64,000 nt of DNA from Oerskovia enterophila (GCF_001692445.1 NZ_MAQA01000012.1:1-64000), one strand, 5' to 3'. Positions 35,889-45,483 are shown, counted from the stretch's first letter. Translations and numbers: made by a program. The notes: a model not told the origin generated them from the letters alone.

Positions 35889-36659
35889 ATGGCTGTTCTC
35901 GACACGTTCTCCCTCGCCGGCCGAACGGCGCTCGTCACGGGCGCGAGCCGCGGGATCGGGCGCGGGCTCGCGCAGGCGCTGGGGGAGGCGGGTGCCCAGG
36001 TCGCGTTGACGGCGACGACGCTCGAGGCCGCGCAGGCGGCAGCCGACGAGCTGCGGGCGCTGGGGCTCGCGGCGCACGGCTACGAGCTCGACGTCACGGA
36101 CCGAGAGCAGGTCGACGACGTCGTGGCGCAGGTCGGGCGCGAGGGCGGCGGCGTCGACGTGCTCGTCAACAACGCGGGGATCTCGATCGGGGGAGCGGCC
36201 CTCGAGATCGAGGACGACGTGTGGCACCGGACGCTCGCGACGAACCTCGACGGTGTCTGGTACTGCTCGCGGGCCGTGGCCCGGCAGATGGTCACGGACG
36301 GTCGGGGCGGGGCGATCGTCAACGTGGGGTCGATGTCCGCGCAGATCGTCAACCGCCCGCGGTGGCAGCCCGCGTACCTGGCGTCGAAGGCCGCGGTGCA
36401 CCAGCTGACCAAGGGGCTCGCGGCGGAGTGGGCACCGCACGGGATCCGGGTCAACGCGATCGCGCCCGGGTACATCCTGACCGAGGCGTCACCCGTGGAC
36501 CAGCCCGAGTACTACGACGACTGCGTGGCTCCCGCCGCGATGAAGCGGTGGGGTACCCCCGCCGAGCTGGGGCCGGTCGTGGTCATGCTCGCGAGCGAGG
36601 CGTCGAGCTTCATGACGGGGGCCGTCGTGACGGTCGACGGCGGGTACACGCTCTTCTGA
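35889..36659 (+). CDS. SDR family oxidoreductase
   Basis: A 256-residue short-chain dehydrogenase/reductase. The Rossmann motif is TGASRGIGRG, the NAG motif is NNAGISIGG, the catalytic tetrad region reads NVGSMSAQIVNRPRWQPAYLASKAAVHQ (Ser, Tyr and Lys present) and the C-terminus is SSFMTGAVVTVDGGYTLF. The closest type is gluconate 5-dehydrogenase or sugar-alcohol dehydrogenase; the substrate is not determined by sequence. ATG at 35889 has no strong ribosome site. It stands alone, after the zinc-ribbon gene and before the laccase promoter region. Confidence 0.9.
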   Translation: MAVLDTFSLAGRTALVTGASRGIGRGLAQALGEAGAQVALTATTLEAAQAAADELRALGLAAHGYELDVTDREQVDDVVAQVGREGGGVDVLVNNAGISIGGAALEIEDDVWHRTLATNLDGVWYCSRAVARQMVTDGRGGAIVNVGSMSAQIVNRPRWQPAYLASKAAVHQLTKGLAAEWAPHGIRVNAIAPGYILTEASPVDQPEYYDDCVAPAAMKRWGTPAELGPVVVMLASEASSFMTGAVVTVDGGYTLF

Positions 36660-37023
36660 TCGGTGACATGTCGGCGGGCGGCCTCGCGGTCGCCCGCTCG
36701 GACTCCGCTCCTCTTCTGGGGTAAGAATCGCAAAACAAAAAGGGTGAACCTTCTACTTCTGCTTGACGGTTGTCAGAAGTCTCCCTAGGGTCGGGCGTGC
36801 ACCGGGACCCCATCACCGTGGGGCCGGACCGAGGCCAGGGCCCACGACGCCGTGGGCCGCGGGGTCGGTCACGCAGCTCGCGTGCAGTCATGCTCGTCCG
36901 TCCGACCTCGCGTGCCTGCCATCGCGCGAGGTCACCGGTGCGAGCGCGCAGGGATTCAACGACGAATACCTGACCGCCACCGGCCCCCACGACCGGTCCG
37001 GCGGGCAGAGGAGAGGGAGAACC
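36660..37023 (+). other. laccase upstream region and long 5' leader
   Basis: A 364-bp stretch without a convincing gene. An AT-rich patch (36730-36760) precedes a promoter-like pair at 36763-36791. From the predicted transcript start to the laccase ATG there would be about 225 nt of untranslated leader, rich in GC but with no recognisable riboswitch class. Confidence 0.6.
36763..36791 (+). promoter_or_regulatory. sigma-A-type promoter upstream of laccase
   Basis: TTGACG (36763-36768) and TAGGGT (36786-36791) are separated by 17 bp, an ideal spacing. An A-rich tract lies just upstream. It would drive the laccase gene 230 bp downstream. Confidence 0.55.
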
Positions 37024-38067
37024 ATGACGCAGGACACCGCCGCCCCCGACGGACTGCTGAAGCGACAGATCTCGCGCCGGTCGATGCTGGCAGGAACGGT
37101 CGCGAGCCTCGTGGCGCCCACGGCGCTCGGCCTCGGCGCGGCTCCCGCCGCGGCGCACGGCAACGGGAACGGGAACCACGGCAAGCCCGACAAGGACAAG
37201 GGCAAGCCGGACAAGAACAAGGTCCGCCGCCTGACGATGTACGCCGAGGCGCTGCCCGGCGGCCTCGTCGGCTACGGCCTCGAGCCCGGCAAGGCCACGG
37301 TCCCCGGCCCGACCCTCGAGATGTGGGAGGGCGAGACCTTCGAGATCACCCTGGTCAACACCACGGACAAGCGGCTCTCGCTGCACGCGCACGGCGTGAG
37401 CTACAGCTACGACTCCGACGGCAGCCCGCTCAACGCGTCGTTCAACGAGCCCGGCCAGTCGCGGACCTACGTGTGGCGCACCCACGCCGCCTACACGACC
37501 AAGGGCGGTCAGTGGATGCCCGGGAGCGCGGGCTACTGGCACTACCACGACCACGCGCTGGGGACCGATCACGGCACCGAGGGCGTCAAGGTCGGCATGT
37601 ACGGCGCGCTGATCGTCCGGCGCAAGGGCGACGTCCTGCCCGACCGCACATACACGGTCGCCTTCAACGGCATGTCGATCAACAACCAGGTCGCGCCGAA
37701 CGTGCCGGTGTTCGAGGCGAACGAGGGCGAGCGGGTCGAGTTCGTGGCGATCGGCCACGGCAACGCGTTCCACACCTTCCACCTGCACGCGCACCGGTGG
37801 GCGAACAACCGTACGGGATACCTCAGCGGGCCCAACGACCCGACCCAGGTCGTCGACACGCGTGATCTCAACCCCGGCGACTCGTTCGGGTTCCAGGTGA
37901 TCGCGGGCGAGAAGGTCGGCCCCGGCGCGTGGATGGTCCACTGCCACGTGCAGTCCCACTCGGACATGGGCATGGGCGGGATCTTCCTGGTCGCGAACAA
38001 GGACGGCAGCGTGCCCGAGCACGCGCAGGCCGCGCTCCACCGCTACCAGGGGCACGCGCACCCGTAG
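37024..38067 (+). CDS. two-domain multicopper oxidase (small laccase type), Tat-exported
   Basis: A 347-residue copper oxidase of the two-domain SLAC/EpoA type, which oxidises phenols with O2 as a trimer. The signal peptide contains SRRSMLAG, a twin-arginine motif, before a hydrophobic stretch and an Ala-rich cleavage region. A His/Asn/Lys-rich linker follows. Copper ligands: SLHAHG, YWHYHDHALG, HTFHLHAHRW and HCHVQSHSDMGM, so all four motifs are present. The ATG at 37024 has AGAGGGAG upstream. The region before it contains a strong promoter-like pair. A long palindrome follows. Confidence 0.93.
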   Translation: MTQDTAAPDGLLKRQISRRSMLAGTVASLVAPTALGLGAAPAAAHGNGNGNHGKPDKDKGKPDKNKVRRLTMYAEALPGGLVGYGLEPGKATVPGPTLEMWEGETFEITLVNTTDKRLSLHAHGVSYSYDSDGSPLNASFNEPGQSRTYVWRTHAAYTTKGGQWMPGSAGYWHYHDHALGTDHGTEGVKVGMYGALIVRRKGDVLPDRTYTVAFNGMSINNQVAPNVPVFEANEGERVEFVAIGHGNAFHTFHLHAHRWANNRTGYLSGPNDPTQVVDTRDLNPGDSFGFQVIAGEKVGPGAWMVHCHVQSHSDMGMGGIFLVANKDGSVPEHAQAALHRYQGHAHP

Positions 38068-38085
38068 CCCGGGCGCACCCACGGA

Positions 38086-38139
38086 ACGACGGACCAGGAC
38101 CGGCGGGGCCTCGAGGCCCCGCCGGTCCTGGTCCGTCGT
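38086..38139 (+). terminator. 25-bp perfect palindrome after the laccase gene
   Basis: Arms 38086-38110 and 38115-38139 are perfectly complementary (ACGACGGACCAGGACCGG...), loop TCGA. It starts 19 bp after the stop. Confidence 0.75.
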
Positions 38140-38224
38140 AGGAGCCGCCCGCGGGTCGACGGTCGACGGTCGCCCGGCGGGCAGCCGGCGGGCCCTCGCC
38201 CCGCGACACCTAGACTCGGTCCTC

Positions 38225-39193
38225 GTGCGCCAGGTTCTCAAGCAGTGGGTCGATCCGTTCATCGTGGCGCTCGTCGCGACCATGGTCCTGGGGCTCGTGG
38301 TCCCGGTCCCCGCAGAGGCCCAGCGCGTCGTGGACGCGGTCGCGGACGTCGCGGTCGCCGTCCTCTTCCTGGTCTACGGCATGCGCCTGTCGACCACCGA
38401 GGTGTGGGCGGGTCTCAAGAACGTCCGCCTCCAGGGCGGCATCCTCGCCTCGACCTACGTCGTCTTCCCGCTCGTCGGCCTCGCGGTCTCCTGGGCCGTG
38501 ACCCCGCTCGTCGGCGCGCCGCTCGCGGCGGGCATCCTCTTCCTGTCGTTGCTGCCCTCGACCGTCCAGTCGTCCGTGGCGTTCACGTCGGTCGCGCGCG
38601 GGAACATCGCCGGGGCGATCTGCGGCGCCACGGTCTCGAACGTCGTGGGCATGGTCGTGACGCCGCTGCTGGTCCTGTGGTTCATGTCGTCGAGCGGCGC
38701 GACGGGTGGGCTGAGCGGCCTGCGTGACGTCCTGGTACACCTGCTCGCCCCGTTCGTCGTGGGCCAGCTCCTGCAGCCGTTCGTCGGCCGGTGGGTCCGG
38801 GCCCGGCGGTGGCTCACGCTGTCCGTGGACCGCGGCACGATCCTGATCGTGGTCTTCGGTGCGGTCGCCGCTGCGACGAGCGCGGGGGTGTGGGCCGGGA
38901 TCTCGGCGTGGACGATCGTCGCGCTCGTCGGGATCAGCGCCCTGATCCTGGTGGTCATGCTCGCTGTCACGTGGTGGGGCGGGGCCGGGCTGCGGCTCGG
39001 TGTGGAGGACCGCATCGCGCTGCTCATGTGCGGGTCCAAGAAGAGCCTGGCCACGGGGCTGCCCATGGCCGCCGTGCTCTTCCCGGTCGCGGTCGCGGGC
39101 ACCGTGGCGGTGCCCGTGATCGTCTTCCACCAGCTCCAGCTCATCGTGTGCGCGGTGCTCGCGCGGCGCCTCGCGCTGCGCGACGCGGCCTGA
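38225..39193 (+). CDS. bile acid:sodium symporter-type transporter (SBF-like)
   Basis: A 322-residue protein with about nine to ten hydrophobic segments and the SBF_like (PF13593) pattern, including LVYGMRLSTTEVWAGLKNVRLQ, SLLPSTVQSSVAFTSVARGNIAGAICGATVSN and CGSKKSLATGLPMAAVLF. It resembles YfeH-type proteins, probably coupling Na+ with an organic-acid or steroid-like anion; the substrate is unknown. The GTG start has no strong Shine-Dalgarno. It is monocistronic and ends before a hairpin. Confidence 0.88.
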   Translation: MRQVLKQWVDPFIVALVATMVLGLVVPVPAEAQRVVDAVADVAVAVLFLVYGMRLSTTEVWAGLKNVRLQGGILASTYVVFPLVGLAVSWAVTPLVGAPLAAGILFLSLLPSTVQSSVAFTSVARGNIAGAICGATVSNVVGMVVTPLLVLWFMSSSGATGGLSGLRDVLVHLLAPFVVGQLLQPFVGRWVRARRWLTLSVDRGTILIVVFGAVAAATSAGVWAGISAWTIVALVGISALILVVMLAVTWWGGAGLRLGVEDRIALLMCGSKKSLATGLPMAAVLFPVAVAGTVAVPVIVFHQLQLIVCAVLARRLALRDAA

Positions 39194-39215
39194 GGGCTGG
39201 GCCGGCCGGGCCGTG

Positions 39216-39242
39216 GGACGGCCCGCGGGGAGCGGGCCGTCC
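39216..39242 (+). terminator. hairpin after the SBF-like transporter
   Basis: GGACGGCCCGC (39216-39226) and GCGGGCCGTCC (39232-39242) form an 11-bp stem with a 5-base loop, 22 bp after the stop. Confidence 0.7.
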
Positions 39243-39313
39243 AGGCAGTCCCCGGTCGAGGGGCCGGACGCCGCGCCCGCCGCGGTGCGTCCGCTCTCAT
39301 CCGCCTGACGGCG

Positions 39314-39685
39314 TCACGCGCCCCAGCCGGCGAAGCGCCCCACGGCGACGAACACGGCGAGCAGCAGCAGGAGGGCGTTGACCGGCACGGACTGCTTCTC
39401 GCCGAGGCGCGCGTGCAGGGGGATCGCGCCGATCTGCGTGATCGCGAGGCCGGTCGCGGCGATCGGGGTCAGGATCGGGGCGATGCCCGTGACGATCGGG
39501 AGGATCAGGCCGATCGCGCCGAGCAGCTCGAGCGCCCCGAGCACGCGCACGGCCGTGAGGCGCTCGGGCGTGACCCAGCGCATCTGCTCCATCAGCTTGC
39601 CGGCCGGGGTCGTGAGCTTCATGAAGCCCGCGCCGGCGAAGGCGACGGCGAGCAGTCCAGCGGCGATCCAGAGGGCGACGTTCAT
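39314..39685 (-). CDS. DoxX family membrane protein
   Basis: A 123-residue protein with four hydrophobic segments, matching the DoxX family (ALWIAAGLLAVAFAGAGFMKLTTP, VRVLGALELLGAIGLILP, LAITQIGAIPLHARLGEK). DoxX-type proteins occur near redox enzymes and are sometimes induced by thiol stress. The start ATG (39685) has AAGGAA 6 bases upstream; an alternative upstream start 26 codons earlier would run over the intergenic operator. It is divergent from an HxlR regulator, which probably controls it. Confidence 0.88.
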   Translation of the reverse strand: MNVALWIAAGLLAVAFAGAGFMKLTTPAGKLMEQMRWVTPERLTAVRVLGALELLGAIGLILPIVTGIAPILTPIAATGLAITQIGAIPLHARLGEKQSVPVNALLLLLAVFVAVGRFAGWGA

Positions 39686-39739
39686 GTGATTCCTTCGAGG
39701 TCGGTGGCGCGACGTGCGCCACGGTGGAGAGGGCCACGA

Positions 39740-39763
39740 GTAACTGCCCGTCTGGTCAGTCAC
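39740..39763. promoter_or_regulatory. candidate HxlR operator between DoxX and HxlR genes
   Basis: GTAACTG (39740-39746) and CAGTCAC (39757-39763), one mismatch from a perfect palindrome, 10-base spacer. It sits 55 bp before the doxX start and 21 bp before the first HxlR start, consistent with repression of both. Confidence 0.6.
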
Positions 39764-39783
39764 CTTTTGTGCCGGAGGACATC

Positions 39784-40344
39784 ATGGGTAACCTGAAGGA
39801 GGTCTACAAAAGGCACACCGGTGTTCCCGGTGGGTCAGGAAACGGAGAGTCCATGACCACGACGGCCACGGGCGCCCATCAGGAGCCGGTCCCCGACGCC
39901 TTACAGGTGCCGGTCCCCGACGCGCTGCACGTGCCAGTTCCCGACGCCTTACAGGTGCCGGTCCCCGACGGTGGCGGCTGCGGCGCCGACCACGCGACCA
40001 GCGAGGTCCGGCGCGTGCTCGACCGGGTCGGCGACAAGTGGAGCGTCCTCATCCTCGGTACGCTCTCGGGTGGTCCGTTGCGGTTCACCGAGCTCCTGCA
40101 CGGGATCAGCGGCATCTCCCAGCGGATGCTCACGCTCAACCTGCGCCAGCTCGAGCGGGACGGGCTCGTGAGCAGGACCGTCCATGCCGTCGTCCCGCCG
40201 CGGGTCGACTACGAGCTCACCGACCTGGGGCGCACGCTGCTGCCGCCGGTGCTCGCGCTGGTCCAGTGGGCCATGGAGAACACCGACGAGATCCAGGGGC
40301 ACCGCGAGGGCTTCGACGCGCAGGCCGCGGGCGGTCAGGCGTGA
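39784..40344 (+). CDS. HxlR family transcriptional regulator with octapeptide repeats
   Basis: A 186-residue protein if it starts at the ATG 39784 (GGAGG 5 bases upstream), or 163 if it starts at the ATG 39853 (ACGGAGAG). The C-terminal 110 residues are a typical HxlR winged helix (VRRVLDRVGDKWSVLILGTLSGGPLRFTELLHGISGISQRMLTLNLRQLERDGLVSRTVHAVVPPRVDYELTDLG), with one cysteine in GGGCGADH just before. Between the two is a repeat of the octapeptide VPVPDALQ (three copies and a partial one), which is unusual in this family of 110-140 residues. It probably represses itself and the divergent DoxX gene. Confidence 0.9.
   Translation: MGNLKEVYKRHTGVPGGSGNGESMTTTATGAHQEPVPDALQVPVPDALHVPVPDALQVPVPDGGGCGADHATSEVRRVLDRVGDKWSVLILGTLSGGPLRFTELLHGISGISQRMLTLNLRQLERDGLVSRTVHAVVPPRVDYELTDLGRTLLPPVLALVQWAMENTDEIQGHREGFDAQAAGGQA
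39886..39970 (+). repeat. 24-bp in-frame tandem repeat in the HxlR gene
   Basis: The unit encodes VPVPDALQ with the third copy reading DALQ and the second DALH; the last is truncated (VPVPDG). Copies share GTGCCGGTCCCCGACGCC with few changes, indicating recent tandem expansion. Confidence 0.85.
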
Positions 40345-40445
40345 CGTCGGTCGGGTGGACGAGCCGGGCGACGTGATCGCTCAGCGAGGCGACGTGCGGT
40401 ACGCGTCGTCTCGACCCCGGGGCCGGGCGTCCCCGCGGCGGCTCC

Positions 40446-40895
40446 TCAGCCCGCCGCGACCTGGTCGCGGATCTGACGCTTGGCGCGCAGCAGGATGCCC
40501 GTCATGCCGTTGAGGCGCAGGGGGCTCACCGCGTTGGTCAGCCCGATCGTGAACGGGTAGTCGTCGGGCACCGCGAGGGCCTGCTCAGGCGTCAGCCCCT
40601 CGAGCCCCTGGGCCAGGATCGAGGCGAACCCGCGGGTCGTGGGCGCCTCGGCCGGGGCGGTCGCGTAGAGGTGGACGCCGTCGGCCTCGACCTCGGCGAA
40701 CGCGCGCACGGGGGACTGGCACTCCTCGACGCGCTCGAGCAGCCCCGGGGCGTTCTGGTAGCGCGCGGGCAGGTCCGGCAGCTCGCGCGAGAACTCGAGC
40801 AGGAGCTGGAGCCGGTCACGCTCGCCGAGCGCGAGGAAGTCGTCGCGGATCTCGGCGAGGACCGGGGGCAGCTCGGTCGTGGCGTCGTCAGTCAT
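40446..40895 (-). CDS. sufE: SufE-type cysteine desulfurase accessory protein
   Basis: A 149-residue SufE family protein that accepts sulfur from a cysteine desulfurase for Fe-S assembly. The active cysteine is Cys59 in ERVEECQSPV, and the C-terminal region PLRLNGMTGILLRAKRQI matches. In many actinobacteria it sits next to a rhodanese-type sulfurtransferase gene (sseA); here the sulfurtransferase is 1.6 kb away, with a DUF1254/DUF1214 gene on the other strand between. ATG at 40895. Confidence 0.9.
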   Translation of the reverse strand: MTDDATTELPPVLAEIRDDFLALGERDRLQLLLEFSRELPDLPARYQNAPGLLERVEECQSPVRAFAEVEADGVHLYATAPAEAPTTRGFASILAQGLEGLTPEQALAVPDDYPFTIGLTNAVSPLRLNGMTGILLRAKRQIRDQVAAG

Positions 40896-41064
40896 CCGTC
40901 GATCCTCCCACCCGAGGGCGCGGAGCGGCAGCCCGCGCCCGCCCTGCGGACGGGCTCACCGTGATGCTTCCGGAAGATCGCCCACGCTCGCCGCGCACCG
41001 CCCGACGGCCGTGGATACGTTGGGCCCGAGCGCGCCGACCCTCGGCGCCGAGGGACGGAGCGTC

Positions 41065-42393
41065 ATGGGAAAGCTGTCGAACGATCTGCGCACGCTGAGC
41101 CAGGAGGCGTACCTCTATCTCTACCCGCTCGTGACGATGGACCTGACGCGTCGCCAGGGCACCAACGTGGAGGCGGGGGTCCGCCCAGGGTTCGGGCCGC
41201 CCAACACGTTCCACCACCTGCGCGCGTTCCCGCCCGCCGACTTCCGGGCGGTCGTCCGCCCGAACTTCGACACCCTCTACGCGAACCTGTGGCTCGACCT
41301 GACCGACGGCCCGGTGCTGCTGCACGTCCCGGACACCGACGACCGCTACTACATGCTGCCCCTCCTGGACATGTGGACCGACGTCTTCGCGACGATCGGC
41401 AAGCGCACCACCGGGACGGGTGCTGGCGACTACCTGGTCGTGGGGCCCGACTACGAGGGCGACCTCACCGAGTTCTACGACGACCTGCCCGAGGAGGTCG
41501 CGCTGATCGTCGCGCCGACCCCGCACGTGTGGGCCATCGGTCGCATCCAGACCAACGGCCCCGCGGACTACCCGGCCGTGCACGCGGTGCAGGACGGCAT
41601 GAGCGTGCGCGCGCTGGGTGATCGCCCGCCGTTCGTGATCGACCCCACCGCGGACACGCGGACCGAGCCGCTGCGGCAGGTCGAGGCCCTCAGCGCGGTC
41701 GACTTCTTCACCTACGCGACCCGCCTGCTCGACACCAACCCGCCGCACCCCACGGACTTCTCGGTCCTGGCTCGCATCGGTTCGCTGGGCATCGTCCCGG
41801 GCGACGAGTTCGACCCCGGCCAGTTCGACGAGGCCGAGATCGTCGAGATCGAGGCGGGCGCAGCGAGCGCGCGCGAGCTGCTGGCACAGTCTCAGCCGAC
41901 GCTGGGGATCACAGCCAACGGGTGGTCGCTCTTCCGGGAGCCGATGGGCGTCTACGGCAACTACTACCTCCAGCGAGCCTTCGTCACCCTCGTGGGTCTG
42001 GGAGCGAACCCGGTCGAGGACGCGATCTACCCGATGCTCGTCACGGACGCGGACGGCGAGCCCGTGAACGGCGACCACGACTACGTGCTGCACTTCGAGG
42101 CCGACCAGCTCCCGCCCGCAGCGGCCTTCTGGTCGGTCACCATGTACGACGCCGAGGGCTTCCAGGTCGCCAACGCCCTGGACCGGTTCGCGATCGGGGA
42201 CCGGGACGACCTGCGCTACGGCCCCGACGGGTCGCTCGACCTGTACCTCCAGCACGAGAGCCCCGGGGCGGACCGTGAGTCCAACTGGCTCCCGGCCCCG
42301 CGGGGACCCGTGGGAGTGACCATGCGGCTCTACGCGCCGCTGCCCGAGGCGCTCGACGGCCGCTGGGTCCCGCCGGTCGTGCGCAAGGCCTGA
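41065..42393 (+). CDS. DUF1254/DUF1214 domain protein
   Basis: A 442-residue protein. The N-terminal half matches DUF1254 (SQEAYLYLYPLVTMDLTRRQGTN, FRAVVRPNFDTLYANLWLDLTDGPVLLHVPDTDDRYYMLPLLDMWTDVFATIG), the C-terminal half DUF1214 (NYYLQRAFVTLVGLGANPVEDAIYP, PPAAAFWSVTMYDAEGFQV, DLYLQHESPGADRESNWLPAP). The family is soluble or lipidated and of unknown function; no signal peptide is seen here. The ATG at 41065 has GGACGGAG 6 bases upstream. It lies on the plus strand between two minus-strand genes, sufE and the rhodanese. Confidence 0.9.
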   Translation: MGKLSNDLRTLSQEAYLYLYPLVTMDLTRRQGTNVEAGVRPGFGPPNTFHHLRAFPPADFRAVVRPNFDTLYANLWLDLTDGPVLLHVPDTDDRYYMLPLLDMWTDVFATIGKRTTGTGAGDYLVVGPDYEGDLTEFYDDLPEEVALIVAPTPHVWAIGRIQTNGPADYPAVHAVQDGMSVRALGDRPPFVIDPTADTRTEPLRQVEALSAVDFFTYATRLLDTNPPHPTDFSVLARIGSLGIVPGDEFDPGQFDEAEIVEIEAGAASARELLAQSQPTLGITANGWSLFREPMGVYGNYYLQRAFVTLVGLGANPVEDAIYPMLVTDADGEPVNGDHDYVLHFEADQLPPAAAFWSVTMYDAEGFQVANALDRFAIGDRDDLRYGPDGSLDLYLQHESPGADRESNWLPAPRGPVGVTMRLYAPLPEALDGRWVPPVVRKA

Positions 42394-42461
42394 ACGGAGG
42401 CGCCGGGCAGGCGAGCGGCCAGGTCGTGCCGTCTCCCCGGCGGCCTGCCGTGAGAACGCGA

Positions 42462-42516
42462 GATGCCCGACGGCGGTGGGCCGGGTGCGCGACCCGGCCC
42501 ACCGCCGTCGGGCATC
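42462..42516 (+). terminator. 25-bp perfect palindrome after the DUF1254 gene
   Basis: Arms 42462-42486 (GATGCCCGACGGCGGTGGG...) and 42492-42516, perfect, loop GCGCG. It lies in the 150-bp gap between convergent genes, so it may stop both transcripts. Confidence 0.75.
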
Positions 42517-42544
42517 AGGAGGGTGCCCCGCGCGGGGCGTCACC

Positions 42545-43453
<909 letters not shown>

Positions 43454-43674
43454 GGTGTCCTCCTGAGGGCTCATGGGCTGGCAGAGGCGGGTGGCGGAGA
43501 TGCACGCAGGACGGCGCAGGCGGGGTCGAGCGGAGCGTGCCGGCGCGGTGGGTACCGCTCGGGCACGTTCGTCACTCTAGGAACGCTGTCCACGGACCGG
43601 AAGGCCCGTCGCACATGCTGAGACAGTGTTACCCGGGGGAGAGCAGCGCCGCGGGCGGCCGGGAGGGCGGCCCG

Positions 43675-44175
43675 TCAGTCCCGCGCGATGGGAGCGGTCA
43701 CCGCGCCCGTGAGCGAGACCAGGTCGGAGGGCGCCAGGCCGACGTCGAGCCCGCGGCGCCCGCCAGAGACGTAGACCGCGTCGAACGCGAGCGCCGACTC
43801 GTCGATCACGGTCCGCAGCCGCTGGCGCTGGCCGAGCGGCGAGATGCCGCCCACGACGTACCCGGTCGCGCGCTCGGCCGCGGCCTGCTCGGCCATCGCG
43901 GCCTTCTTGCCGCCGGCCGCGTGCGCGAGCGCCTTGAGGTCGAGCTTGCGGTCGACGGGCACGACGCCCACGACGAGCGTCCCGTCGACCGAGGTGACCA
44001 GGGTCTTGAACACCTGCTCGGCCGGGATGCCGATCGCCGCGGCGGCCTCGAGCCCGTAGCTCAGGTCGGAGGACGGGTCGTGCTCGTAGGGGTGGACGGT
44101 GTGCGGGACGCCGGCCTTCTCGAGCGCGACGAGCCCGGGCGTGCCGGCGTGGGACGACTTCTGCTTCTTGGCCAC
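43675..44175 (-). CDS. ybaK: Cys-tRNA(Pro)/Cys-tRNA(Cys) deacylase, YbaK family
   Basis: A 166-residue YbaK/EbsC family editing protein that hydrolyses misacylated Cys-tRNAPro. Characteristic sequence: LEKAGVPHTVHPYEHD, GIPAEQVFKTLVTSVDGTLVVGVVPVDRKLDLKALAHAAGGKKAAMA, and YVVGGISPLGQRQRLRTVIDESA. The start codon is GTG at 44175 and the N-terminus is Lys-rich (MAKKQKS). It lies 15 bp upstream of the MFS gene's end on the same strand. Confidence 0.93.
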   Translation of the reverse strand: MAKKQKSSHAGTPGLVALEKAGVPHTVHPYEHDPSSDLSYGLEAAAAIGIPAEQVFKTLVTSVDGTLVVGVVPVDRKLDLKALAHAAGGKKAAMAEQAAAERATGYVVGGISPLGQRQRLRTVIDESALAFDAVYVSGGRRGLDVGLAPSDLVSLTGAVTAPIARD

Positions 44176-44190
44176 AGGGAGATTGTGCCC

Positions 44191-45456
44191 CTAGGTGCGC
44201 GTCTCCGGCTGCGGCGACGGAGCGGAGGCGGGGTCCGGCCGTGTCGCCGAGTCCTCCACGAAGCGCGGGCGGCACGCGAACCAGCCGGCGACCACTCCAG
44301 GGACGGCGGTCGCTGCGAGCGCGACGAGCGGGATCGTCCACGAGCCGGTCGCCTCACGGAGGAGGCCCAGGCCGAGCGGGCCGAAGCAGGCCAGGCCGTA
44401 GCCGATTCCTTGGACGAAGCCGGACACGGCCGAGGCCGACTCCGCGGTCCTGGTCCGACGGTTGATCAGGGTCATGCAGAGCGGGAACGTGCTCACCCCG
44501 ATCCCCAGGGCGCACACCCAGAGCACCGTGCCCTCGAGCGGGGAGATGATCAGGCCCAGGTAACCGACGGTCAGGACGACCGAGCACGCGACGACCACGA
44601 CGAACGGGTTCGCCATGCGCGTGGCCACGTGCGGGACCACCAGGGCGGCGGCCACGCCCCAGGCCGAGTACAGGGCGATCATGGAGCCGCCCAGAGCCGG
44701 GCTCCCGCCCGCGTCGGTGAGCACGGCCGGCACCCAGGTGATGATCCCGTAGTTGGACAGCGCCATCATCGCGAACAGGACGACCAGGCCCCAGGCGGTC
44801 GACGATCGGCTGATCCTCGGCCTCGCGCCGGTCGTCGCCGGCGCCTGGGGGCGGTGGTGGTCGGCGGGCAGCCTGGCTGCCAGGACGAGCCAGACCACTG
44901 CGGCGAGCGCGGCCGGGACCGCCCAGACTCCTACCGAGAGCCGCCAGCTCGTCGCCTCCGCCACCGGGACGGCCAGCAGCGGGGCGACGAACTGGCCGGT
45001 TTGCATCAGGAGCAGGTAGAGCGAGGTCCACAGGGCGATCCGGTCGGGGAACCAGGCCTTCACCAAGGGGACGATCACCACGTTCGCGGCGCCGATCCCG
45101 GCCAGGGCCAGCACGGTCGACAGCACGAGCGCGAGGGGCGTCGGAGAGAAGGCACGCACCACGAGCGAGAGCGCCGTCAGGCCCAGCGCCACCGTGGCCG
45201 TGCGCTCGAGCCCGAACCTCCTCGTCACCACCGGGGCGAGGAAGCCGAAGACGGCGAACGACGCCGCGGGCACGGTCCCGAGCAGGCCCGCCAGGGCCAC
45301 GCCGAACCCGAGGTCCGCTCCGATGATCTCGAGGAGCGGGGTGAACCCGGTCACGGCCGTCCGGAGGTTGACCGCCGTCAGCGCGACGGCAAGGCCGGCC
45401 CACACGGTCAAGCGTCCGCGGCGGACCGGGATGCGCGCTGGAGAGAGTGTCGTCAC
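44191..45456 (-). CDS. CynX/NimT-type MFS transporter
   Basis: A 421-residue, 12-helix major facilitator of the cyanate/nitroimidazole type (CynX/NimT). Typical sequence: VNLRTAVTGFTPLLEIIGADLGFGVALAGLLGTVPAASFAVFGFLAP and later FPLCMTLINRRTRTAESASAVSGFVQGIGYGLACFGPLGLG. It probably exports a small organic compound; substrate unknown. I chose the GTG at 45456 because GGAG lies 6 bases upstream (GGAGTTTAGC); an ATG 13 codons earlier would overlap the divergent GntR start and its operator. It is divergent from a GntR regulator. Confidence 0.9.
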   Translation of the reverse strand: MTTLSPARIPVRRGRLTVWAGLAVALTAVNLRTAVTGFTPLLEIIGADLGFGVALAGLLGTVPAASFAVFGFLAPVVTRRFGLERTATVALGLTALSLVVRAFSPTPLALVLSTVLALAGIGAANVVIVPLVKAWFPDRIALWTSLYLLLMQTGQFVAPLLAVPVAEATSWRLSVGVWAVPAALAAVVWLVLAARLPADHHRPQAPATTGARPRISRSSTAWGLVVLFAMMALSNYGIITWVPAVLTDAGGSPALGGSMIALYSAWGVAAALVVPHVATRMANPFVVVVACSVVLTVGYLGLIISPLEGTVLWVCALGIGVSTFPLCMTLINRRTRTAESASAVSGFVQGIGYGLACFGPLGLGLLREATGSWTIPLVALAATAVPGVVAGWFACRPRFVEDSATRPDPASAPSPQPETRT

Positions 45457-45483
45457 GCTAAACTCCACGATGAGATCGGTGAA

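Noticed and set aside
36769-36779. GTTGTCAGAAG in the laccase promoter, identical to a family A arm
   Set aside because: There is no second arm nearby, so it is not a full palindromic element and may be chance.
39763-39813. CCTTTTGT...ACAAAAGG inverted repeat around the first HxlR start
   Set aside because: The half-sites are 35 bp apart and would enclose a ribosome site; a chance match is likely. The tighter palindrome at 39740 is the better operator.
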